NCBI GenBank assembly: GCA_016866935.1
Contig: VGKS01000004.1
Coordinates: 1 to 39,098, forward strand
DNA: 39,098 nucleotides
Direction of reading: 5' to 3'
Source: Candidatus Pacearchaeota archaeon
GTDB lineage: Archaea; Nanobdellota; Nanobdellia; Pacearchaeales; GW2011-AR1
Positions within the stretch are counted from its first letter, which is position 1; every line of letters starts with the position of its first letter. The translations under genes and the position numbers were made by a program. This document shows positions 33,661-39,098 of the stretch, piece by piece. The notes under the pieces are model-generated. The model searched no databases. It saw only the letters and a program-made list of their open reading frames with translations, and was not told the origin of the DNA.

Positions 33661-33812
33661 GCCTCCGTAGCTCAGTGGTAGAGTACGTCCTTGGTACTTG
33701 CTACTCCATAGCGAGTCTTCGAGCCCGTGAGAAGGGTCGAGCAAGAGAGTAGAAAGCAGTAAAGTGGCAAACAATGAGGACGGGGTCCCGAGTTCAATCC
33801 TCGGCGGAGGCT
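33661..33812 (+). tRNA. tRNA-Thr(GGU) with an 80-base intron
   Basis: Acceptor GCCTCCG/CGGAGGC, D-arm GCTC/GAGT, anticodon stem CGTCC/GGACG and T-arm CCGAG/CTCGG pair. The discriminator is T, as is known for archaeal tRNA-Thr. The intron (33697-33776) sits after position 37: the bulges TAC and TGA flank a TTGG/ACAA helix with one mismatch, and TTGCTAC/GTGGCAA forms the intron-side helix. The spliced loop is TTGGTAA with anticodon GGT. The intron contains the second copy of the RNA element found after tRNA-His. CCA is not encoded, and the next gene on the minus strand ends at the following base. Confidence 0.93.
33701..33752 (+). ncRNA. Structured RNA element, copy 2 (inside tRNA-Thr intron)
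   Basis: The outer helix CTACTC/GAGTAG (33701-33706/33747-33752) encloses a 10-base 5' strand CATAGCGAGT and a 12-base 3' strand GGTCGAGCAAGA. The inner helix CTTC/GAAG (33717-33720/33731-33734) carries the loop GAGCCCGTGA. The 3' strand is identical, 12 of 12, to copy 1 at 17004-17015, and the 5' strand differs at two positions, while both helices have changed with pairing kept. GA on the 5' side and UGA on the 3' side of the tip fit an L7Ae-binding K-loop. It would be released when the tRNA is spliced. Confidence 0.72.
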
Positions 33813-34022
33813 TTAATCATCCCCTGTTTCAGGCAGCCACTCATTCTTAATCACATAACTAGCAATAGACAAAGTCTTTTGAAACAAATGATTAATCCAA
33901 GAAGAATATTCAACTAAGAAATGGTCTCTATTTTCACTTACACTCATAGCAAGACCTTGGTTACTAATTATAAGTAAAGCTCCTATAATAAATACCTTCA
34001 TAACAATTAAAGCAAGTTTCAT
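33813..34022 (-). CDS. Small exported or membrane protein
   Basis: The 69-residue protein has an N-terminal hydrophobic segment (LALIVMKVFIIGALLIIS) ending in a signal-like QGLAMS, then a short amphipathic helix. It ends directly against the tRNA-Thr gene. It follows the 97-residue membrane protein after one base, on the same strand. Function unknown. Confidence 0.55.
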   Translation of the reverse strand: MKLALIVMKVFIIGALLIISNQGLAMSVSENRDHFLVEYSSWINHLFQKTLSIASYVIKNEWLPETGDD

Positions 34023-34023
34023 T

Positions 34024-34317
34024 TTAAGCAGATATATTTGTAACGTTCCATCCCAAAGTAGCCTTTCCAGTTATAGAAGCAGTTGCCTTACCAAAATTTG
34101 TGAGCCATACAAAATAAGCTTTAGTTCCAGAAACAAACCCTTCAAAGGAGTTTAAATTTATATCATTAGCCTTAGTAACATTAAAGAAAGAAAAAAGCAC
34201 AAATATCAACAATATAGCAATAAGATAAGTCCACCATCTTTCATATCTAAATGAAGTAATCTTAAAGAAAAGAAATACAGCCAGAATTACGATAGCAATA
34301 AATACCAAATTCACCAT
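34024..34317 (-). CDS. Small two-helix membrane protein
   Basis: The 97-residue protein has two hydrophobic helices (LVFIAIVILAVFLFF and WTYLIAILLIFVLFSFF), then an external stretch with ATASITGKATLGWNVTNIS. SITGKA matches the ITG motifs of the large surface proteins, so it probably belongs to the same envelope set. A TATA-like AAATATTTATAC lies about 30 bases before the ATG. It is coupled to the 69-residue gene downstream. Confidence 0.65.
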   Translation of the reverse strand: MVNLVFIAIVILAVFLFFKITSFRYERWWTYLIAILLIFVLFSFFNVTKANDINLNSFEGFVSGTKAYFVWLTNFGKATASITGKATLGWNVTNISA

Positions 34318-34361
34318 TTTTATCCAAAAATTAAAATCAAGTCTGTATAAATATTTAGCGG

Positions 34362-34415
34362 TTAAGCAGCACCAGGACCCTCATCTCCAGGAGAGTAACT
34401 CGGCTGAAACCACAT
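34362..34415 (-). CDS. Possible 17-residue peptide or gene remnant
   Basis: From ATG at 34415 it reads MWFQPSYSPGDEGPGAA. The same frame is open for another 13 codons upstream without an ATG (RIGGRHLF just before), so it could be the end of a lost gene. The stretch is richer in G+C than its surroundings. It lies in the 192-base gap before the RelE-type module. No other function is visible there. Confidence 0.25.
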   Translation of the reverse strand: MWFQPSYSPGDEGPGAA

Positions 34416-34480
34416 AAAAAGATGCCGACCACCAATACGTGACAAAGGGAATAATCACAGTTATCAAAATATTTATATAC

Positions 34481-34504
34481 TATAGCTACTTATAATCTGC
34501 TATA
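34481..34504. promoter_or_regulatory. Candidate operator of the RelE-type module
   Basis: The perfect inverted repeat TATAGC/GCTATA (34481-34486, 34499-34504) lies between a TATA-like ATTTATATA (34471-34479) and the antitoxin ATG at 34510. This is the position expected for autoregulation by an antitoxin. Confidence 0.5.
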
Positions 34505-34509
34505 ACAAA

Positions 34510-34719
34510 ATGGCAACAACAATACAAATATCAGATCATGTAAAGAAAGCTCTTGAAAAAATGAGACTCTTTGAGAAAGAAACCTATAATGAGGTAATTG
34601 AAAATATGCTTGAAGACAACTTAGATATTAATCAGCAAACCAAGAAAGAACTATCTGAAAGAAGGAATAGTAAAGACTTTGTCAGCCAGGAAGATATTGA
34701 AAAAGAGTTTGGTATATGA
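34510..34719 (+). CDS. Antitoxin of a RelE-type module
   Basis: The 69-residue protein begins MATTIQISDHVKKALEKMRL, a ribbon-helix-helix-like start seen in small archaeal antitoxins (DUF7557/VapB-like), followed by an acidic helix and a disordered tail that would wrap the toxin. It would bind the operator 6-30 bases upstream. It overlaps the toxin gene by four bases. Confidence 0.8.
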   Translation: MATTIQISDHVKKALEKMRLFEKETYNEVIENMLEDNLDINQQTKKELSERRNSKDFVSQEDIEKEFGI

Positions 34720-34967
34720 AATACAAAATAAGCTATGAGAAAAGAGCCTTATTAGAACTAAGAAAGATGGACAAACTCTTAGCAATTAGGATTATAAAAA
34801 AGATTAAAGAACTTGAAGATGATCCTTTTTCAAAAGATATAAAGAGACTTAAAGGACAGACATCATTTAGGTTAAGGATTGGAGATTATAGAGTTTTATT
34901 TGAATTGTTTGAGGAAGAAATAAAGATATTAAAAATAGGTCATCGGAAGAATATTTACGAATTCTAA
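34716..34967 (+). CDS. RelE/ParE-family toxin
   Basis: The 83-residue protein has the RelE pattern: YKISYEKRALLELRKMDK at the start, then KRLKGQTSFRLRIGDYRVLF and EIKILKIGHRKNIYEF at the end. The conserved arginine in GDYRVLF and the GHRKNIYE tail are typical. RelE toxins cut mRNA at the ribosome. Translation is coupled to the antitoxin by ATGA. Confidence 0.88.
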   Translation: MKYKISYEKRALLELRKMDKLLAIRIIKKIKELEDDPFSKDIKRLKGQTSFRLRIGDYRVLFELFEEEIKILKIGHRKNIYEF

Positions 34968-35022
34968 GTTATTCTTTTGAATAGGAAGTGAATGTGGTCT
35001 GAAATTGAAATGCCATTACTGA

Positions 35023-35063
35023 GTTCTGGGTTCAGTGAGCATCGGCATGGGATTTATTTCAAA
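35023..35063 (+). repeat. Direct repeat, left copy flanking the AbrB/MazF module
   Basis: This 41-base stretch aligns without gaps to 35674-35714, with about 30 identities including a 13-base identical core ATGGGATTTATTT. It lies at the 3' end of the toxin gene and contains its stop codon. Confidence 0.5.
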
Positions 35064-35385
35064 ACAAGGAATCTAATACTTTTTTCACTTGATTAAATGT
35101 TTCTTTATTTACTCTAGCTACTTTCTTTTTAACTATAGATTTGTCTAAAGTAAACAATTTATCAACTTTAATCAAACTCTTTTTAGGTATTTTGCCATAT
35201 TCAAGACTAGAATCATCTATCAATACAGAATTTTTGGAATCTTTTAGATTAGAAGTAATACCACAAGTTATGATATCCTCTGAATTGTTTGATTTAGAAA
35301 TAATTAGAACAGGTCTATTCTTTATACTACTTAGATCAGAAAAAGGAAATGGAACAATTATTATTTCCCCTTGTTTAAACATCAT
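35059..35385 (-). CDS. MazF/PemK-family toxin
   Basis: About 108 residues from the ATG at 35385. KQGEIIIVPFPFSDLSSIKN is followed by RPVLIISKSN, the MazF/PemK start with the RPVLI motif, then a beta-barrel with ITCGITSNL. MazF toxins cut RNA at short sequences. The start overlaps the antitoxin stop by 11 bases; the open frame extends to 35430, but those codons lie in the antitoxin and are not MazF-like. Confidence 0.88.
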   Translation of the reverse strand: MMFKQGEIIIVPFPFSDLSSIKNRPVLIISKSNNSEDIITCGITSNLKDSKNSVLIDDSSLEYGKIPKKSLIKVDKLFTLDKSIVKKKVARVNKETFNQVKKVLDSLF

Positions 35386-35608
35386 TCCAAACTTCGTCCT
35401 CTTCATTATCCCATAACTTCTTAGCAACACTTTCTGAATGCTTTAGTAAATCTCTAAAGTCATCTTTTTTAACTTTTTTTATTATTACAGAATCATTTGC
35501 TCTAGTTACAATTAAATCATCTCCTTGATTAATTCCTAAAGATTGACGCATACCAATAGGTAAAGATATTTGTCCTTTATCTGTAACCTTTATTATTTTA
35601 ATATCCAT
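35375..35608 (-). CDS. AbrB/MazE-type antitoxin
   Basis: The 77-residue protein has an AbrB swapped-hairpin domain (IKVTDKGQISLPIGMRQSLG, then GDDLIV) that binds DNA, and an acidic C-terminal end (LWDNEEDEVWNDV) to cover the toxin. It lies before and overlaps the MazF gene on the minus strand. Confidence 0.9.
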   Translation of the reverse strand: MDIKIIKVTDKGQISLPIGMRQSLGINQGDDLIVTRANDSVIIKKVKKDDFRDLLKHSESVAKKLWDNEEDEVWNDV

Positions 35609-35673
35609 AATAAAGTAAGAAATTCCTTACTTATAAATCTTTGTATAACTTGTATTAGTATGTAGTGTGTCGC

Positions 35674-35714
35674 GTTCTAGGCTCACTTGGTATTTTGATG
35701 GGATTTATTTGAAA
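35674..35714 (+). repeat. Direct repeat, right copy flanking the AbrB/MazF module
   Basis: Partner of 35023-35063 in the same orientation, about 73 percent identical over 41 positions without gaps. It lies about 65 bases before the antitoxin start, so the two copies bracket the whole module. Confidence 0.5.
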
Positions 35715-35717
35715 TTC

Positions 35718-35742
35718 CTTATTGATAATCTCAATCAATAAG
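35718..35742. terminator. 9-bp hairpin upstream of the CobW-like unit
   Basis: CTTATTGAT (35718-35726) pairs perfectly with ATCAATAAG (35734-35742) over a seven-base loop, followed by CTTTT on the plus strand. It lies between the divergent toxin-antitoxin module and the CobW-like unit and could act as a terminator or a regulatory hairpin. Confidence 0.4.
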
Positions 35743-35773
35743 CTTTTAATAATGAATTAAATCCGAATTGTTA

Positions 35774-35804
35774 AGCCGTGAACTTATGCATTTCGTTTAC
35801 GGCT
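35774..35804. promoter_or_regulatory. 10-bp hairpin just before the 39-residue gene
   Basis: AGCCGTGAAC (35774-35783) pairs with GTTTACGGCT (35795-35804) with one G-U. It ends 10 bases before the ATG at 35815, so it could influence translation or end a leader transcript. Confidence 0.4.
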
Positions 35805-35814
35805 CCTCCTATTT

Positions 35815-35934
35815 ATGAGTAAAGAAAAAATAATTTTATCTGGAAAGACATTGGCTGGGGCTTTAGGTCTGCCCTTGGTGGTTAGATTTACTAATAATTA
35901 TAGAAATAAAAGAAAAGGAGAAAATGTACAATGA
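35815..35934 (+). CDS. 39-residue peptide, first gene of the CobW-like unit
   Basis: MSKEKIILSGKTLAGALGLP followed by a basic tail (NNYRNKRKGENVQ). The stop overlaps the next gene's ATG by four bases (ATGA), which supports real translation and coupling. There is a hydrophobic middle and no recognised family. A leader or small partner peptide for the CobW-like protein is possible. Confidence 0.55.
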   Translation: MSKEKIILSGKTLAGALGLPLVVRFTNNYRNKRKGENVQ

Positions 35935-37460
35935 AAGCAACTATTGTGGCAGGACCCTACGCATCAGGAAAAACAACTGCTATAAGCAACATGATTCCAG
36001 GAGCTCTTTCTTTAGAAGGAAGGGTTGGGGCAATTGTAGCTGAAAGTGCCAATCTTGCACCGGATAGATTGCGATTTCCTCTTGGCTCAGGGGTTGCAAA
36101 GGGTATTTCTTTTGCTTCCGTGTGCTGTCCAACATTAGCCGATATGGAACAAGCGCTTACAACTGCGGTAAGAGATCAACCGTATGATATGGTTTTCATA
36201 GAACCGCCAGGTAATATGCACCCACTAATTGCAGTTGAAGCGGCAAAGAACAGAGGCCTAGATATTAATCATGTTCTCATGTTAGTTTCACATAGAGATT
36301 ATAATAGCGATAAGGTAAGAACTACCTTTCAAAGTGGATTACAATGCGCTAGCACTATTGGAGTAACTTTCTCTAATGGTCAAATTCCGCGTGAATTGGA
36401 AGCAGAATTAAAAAGAAAAAACCCTTCAGCGAACATAATTGCCGTAGGTAGAAATGATTTCTCATATCAGACCCTTCAAAGGCAACCACGATGGTCTCTT
36501 CAAGGCATGCAATCTGGATTTTTTACGCCAATTGAAAGTGATCCGCATGGTGAACATTATTCTATCGTCATGAGAGTGATTAATCCTGGCCTCAGCTTAG
36601 AACAGATAACAAGAGGATTGGAAGGTATCGCTAAAAGTGGTTTAGTTGAAAGAGCAAAGGGTCCATTACCTCAATTTGGATTACAATTTGATATTAAACG
36701 TGGAAATCTAGAAATTAATCCATCGCCTCATGGTACGTCTGATCAAATTCCATATATTGTTCTTATTTCCGAGAGGCCTCTGCCAGGAGATATTGGAAGT
36801 GCACTAGGAATTCCCGTAGATTATAAGCCTCAGGAGTTAATCTCTACTGCTAGCTTGAAAGATAAGACGCTGGCATTTAGCAAATTGTATGATGCTTCTC
36901 AAGGAGAAGTCCCTATCAGGGCAAATGGAGAAATAACATATACTTTCACACCGATTGATCCAGCCTATAAAGTAGCATGCCAGATTTACAAAGATCACGG
37001 AGATGATTCTCCTCTACGAATGATACTTGTAAGGTATAATGATATTAGATTTGAAGCACTAGATCAACTTTCATTAGAACCTCATAGTCGCAAGAATCTT
37101 ATGGGTATGAGGTTAGCTGCAGGTCTGCTTCATAAAGCTGGAACTGAAGAAGGAATACCCTTTGATCAATTTGTTGACCAGCATCATCTGAGACAGATTA
37201 GAGAAGGAGTTGTACCTACCTTTTTCGATTATGCTTCAAAACTTAAGGCACAGGAATGTGAAGGATATCCTCTTTATGAGCCTCATGTTGGACCTATATT
37301 TTTACGCATGGCAGATAGAGCATTAGGTTTAGAAGGACTTGCAAAAAGAAAAGTTCTTTCTTCTACTTATTCTGGCGCAATTCAAAATATGGCCCGAGTC
37401 CATGATGAACTTGGATATGCTAATCTTTCGAAAGGGTGGAGAGATATGGCCCATGGATAA
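35931..37460 (+). CDS. CobW-like P-loop NTPase
   Basis: The 509-residue protein starts ATIVAGPYASGKTTAISNMI, a Walker A at residues 8-16 like the G3E family (CobW, HypB, UreG). MVFIEPPGNMHPL fits the acidic Walker B/ExxG site. The base-recognition place holds VSHRD instead of NKxD, so nucleotide choice may differ. The C-terminal ~300 residues are unlike usual CobW ends and carry several His (DQHHLR, EPHVGP), which could bind metal. AGGAG lies ahead of the ATG. Base use is less AT-rich than in the rest of the window, suggesting transfer. It overlaps the aminotransferase-like gene by eight bases. Confidence 0.68.
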   Translation: MKATIVAGPYASGKTTAISNMIPGALSLEGRVGAIVAESANLAPDRLRFPLGSGVAKGISFASVCCPTLADMEQALTTAVRDQPYDMVFIEPPGNMHPLIAVEAAKNRGLDINHVLMLVSHRDYNSDKVRTTFQSGLQCASTIGVTFSNGQIPRELEAELKRKNPSANIIAVGRNDFSYQTLQRQPRWSLQGMQSGFFTPIESDPHGEHYSIVMRVINPGLSLEQITRGLEGIAKSGLVERAKGPLPQFGLQFDIKRGNLEINPSPHGTSDQIPYIVLISERPLPGDIGSALGIPVDYKPQELISTASLKDKTLAFSKLYDASQGEVPIRANGEITYTFTPIDPAYKVACQIYKDHGDDSPLRMILVRYNDIRFEALDQLSLEPHSRKNLMGMRLAAGLLHKAGTEEGIPFDQFVDQHHLRQIREGVVPTFFDYASKLKAQECEGYPLYEPHVGPIFLRMADRALGLEGLAKRKVLSSTYSGAIQNMARVHDELGYANLSKGWRDMAHG

Positions 37461-38964
37461 AAATTTTGATTTTGCTTCAGCACGAAACCTTAACTTATTT
37501 GATGAAGTGATGGACAATACCAAAAAACAACTGCTTATTGAAAAAACAATTGATTCAATAACAAGTTATCCAGGTTTTCATTCAAAAGAGGAAGCTTTAT
37601 TGAAAAATGCTTTTTCCAATATTCTGAAAAAGCATTCACAACTGTCAGTAAAAGAATCAGAATTATTTCTAACTTCAGGAAGTTATAATACTTACAGAAT
37701 CCTTTCCACCTATTTCAAAAATGAGATTGTGGTCGTTCCTGAACATATACACAAATCACATAAAGACCTTTTTAGAAATATGGGGAAGAATGTCGTTGAA
37801 GCTTCTGAGAAAAATGGTTTGTTCGATCTTGATGCACTTAAAATAATCATAGAGACTCACAAAACAGATATGGCTTTTTTATATGTCCATCATCCTACTG
37901 CCCCTCTATTGACTCAAGCCTATGTTGATGAATTTGCAGATATAATTGATAAGAATAATGTTTTTGTAGTATATGATTTTGATGTTGTTTTCACAAAACA
38001 TATACAAAAAGCAGATCCATTATTGCCTCTAAGGAATACGACTCTGAAAAAAAGGATGATTGGACTTTACACCTTAAGCAAAGAATTTGGGGTTCCAGGT
38101 ATTCGTGTTGGTTTTGGTGTTGCTCCAGAAGATATAACGAAAGAGTTACAGGAATACAAAATAAAACTTTTGGATATTACTCCTCATTTTGAAAGCGAAC
38201 TTGCCCTTTACTTACTTAATGAATATCCTTTGGATAAAGCAACTAAGATATTGCAACAAAGAATGACTTTTTTAATACGTTTAATAACCGAAGCCGGATT
38301 TGTAGCAAAAGTTCCTGTTCATGGAATAAACTTATTTGTTGAAGGGGTAGACCTTAGTGATAACATAAAAAATAAACTTGCAGAGCAAGGAATTCTAGTT
38401 AGATCTGGCTCAGAATATGGCTTTGATAAAAGTGTGAGATTCGTGGTTTCTCAACCAATTTCAGTTATGAAAACTATCAATTTTCAAGATATTTCAAATA
38501 AAATAGTTATTGAATCTGAAAAAGAATCTGATATTCTTATGAGCAAGTATGAAAAATATTTATCTTTGAAGAATATGTCCGATTCACAATCAAAAATAAT
38601 TGCCGATAAACTATCAAAAGAAATTAGATTTAGTAATCCTCTGGCTTGGGTCATTTTTAAAAATAAGCAAAAGATACTCTCCAATAAAAAAGAGTTAGTT
38701 ATAAGTGAATTTCTAGAACATTGTCACGATGAAAAATTCACCTGTCGCAAACGTCTTGCCTTTCTAGAAAAAGAATATAGGCAATATAATGGGACAGATC
38801 TTTTTGGTAATTTTTCATCCAACTCCTTGGTCAAGGAAATAATCTTCTTTCCGCAATTGTTAAGAATTTGCAATGATAAAAAATTTATTGAAAAGTGGCA
38901 ATCTCATGAGTTTTATGAAAAAGATGGTCTTCCTTGTAAGTGGGATAATTATATTCTTAACTGA
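37453..38964 (+). CDS. Class I/II PLP-dependent aminotransferase-like protein with C-terminal extension
   Basis: About 503 residues from the ATG at 37453; the frame opens earlier inside the upstream gene, but that part is not protein-like. The fold-type I core has Asp175 in VVYDFDV and the PLP lysine at Lys210 in YTLSKEFGVPGIRVGF. The usual NPxNPTG loop is replaced by HHPTAPL. About 120 residues after the core form an extra domain with CHDEKFTCRK. CobD-like or other biosynthetic aminotransferases and decarboxylases are possible; the reaction is unknown. The tight overlap with the CobW-like gene suggests one pathway. Confidence 0.78.
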   Translation: MDKNFDFASARNLNLFDEVMDNTKKQLLIEKTIDSITSYPGFHSKEEALLKNAFSNILKKHSQLSVKESELFLTSGSYNTYRILSTYFKNEIVVVPEHIHKSHKDLFRNMGKNVVEASEKNGLFDLDALKIIIETHKTDMAFLYVHHPTAPLLTQAYVDEFADIIDKNNVFVVYDFDVVFTKHIQKADPLLPLRNTTLKKRMIGLYTLSKEFGVPGIRVGFGVAPEDITKELQEYKIKLLDITPHFESELALYLLNEYPLDKATKILQQRMTFLIRLITEAGFVAKVPVHGINLFVEGVDLSDNIKNKLAEQGILVRSGSEYGFDKSVRFVVSQPISVMKTINFQDISNKIVIESEKESDILMSKYEKYLSLKNMSDSQSKIIADKLSKEIRFSNPLAWVIFKNKQKILSNKKELVISEFLEHCHDEKFTCRKRLAFLEKEYRQYNGTDLFGNFSSNSLVKEIIFFPQLLRICNDKKFIEKWQSHEFYEKDGLPCKWDNYILN

Positions 38965-39098
38965 TGAATATATTATAAGAGAGCTACTCTGAAAGAAATT
39001 TATTTACTTAGACTGACTTTTCTCAATAAATCTAGAATTTAGTGTTCACTTTTGTGTGTTCAATCTCTTAAAGATAAAAACATATGATGCCCCTGCCG
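38965..39098. other. Right-edge sequence without a recognised gene
   Basis: 134 bases of AT-rich sequence follow the aminotransferase stop. A sequence ATGATG followed by CCCCTGCCG lies at the edge and could begin a gene, but too little is present to say. Confidence 0.3.

Noticed and set aside
1-39098. CRISPR array, transposase or insertion sequence
   Set aside because: No regularly spaced repeats, no transposase-like frame and no matching terminal inverted repeats were seen.

Overview
The window looks like a piece of an AT-rich DPANN archaeon, most like the Pacearchaeota/Woesearchaeota group. The archaeal assignment rests on Rpo7 and Spt4, ribosomal proteins S24e and S27ae, the RNase P protein Rpp30, an archaeal-type UMP kinase, a two-chain PheRS with an archaeal PheS N-terminus, tRNA introns bounded by bulge-helix-bulge motifs, and TATA boxes about 25 bases before leaderless starts. 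DPANN placement is inferred from the style of the surface proteins and several short or unrecognised genes.

Positions 1-11856 (minus strand) are a nearly continuous array of membrane-anchored surface proteins: a ~1600-residue, glycosylation-site-rich LamG protein, then several signal-peptide / Ig-like / C-terminal membrane-anchor proteins and small single-span proteins, ending in a coiled-coil protein and a DUF192 protein. Several members carry their own TATA box. Next come a small HExxH metallopeptidase and a YchF/OBG-type GTPase.

Positions 13600-23000 mix housekeeping and RNA genes: a frameshifted TIMP-like gene, a tRNA-Ile with anticodon UAU and a 48-nt intron, an EgtD-like methyltransferase, tRNA-Glu, a rhomboid protease, tRNA-His followed by a structured RNA element and hisS, scpA, the conserved operon PIN - rpo7 - spt4 - S24e - S27ae, a tightly coupled three-gene operon (helical protein, GNAT, PIN-like) and an intronless tRNA-Trp.

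Positions 23000-33600 hold a possible membrane or secretion-related set (a basic coiled-coil protein, a stand-alone domain resembling the N-terminal domain of secretion ATPases, a frameshifted membrane protein), a large cysteine-containing surface protein, a subtilisin-like protease, then pyrH-rnp3-pheS-pheT.

Positions 33600-39098 are accessory: a tRNA-Thr whose 80-nt intron contains a second copy of the RNA element found after tRNA-His, two small membrane proteins, two type II toxin-antitoxin modules (RelE type and AbrB/MazF type, the latter between diverged 41-nt direct repeats), and a less AT-rich three-gene unit of a 39-residue peptide, a CobW-like P-loop protein and an extended PLP-dependent aminotransferase-like protein.

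The observation most likely to be new is the pair of RNA elements at 16964-17026 and 33701-33752. Their two internal-loop strands are nearly identical while both flanking helices covary, and both are linked to tRNA genes.
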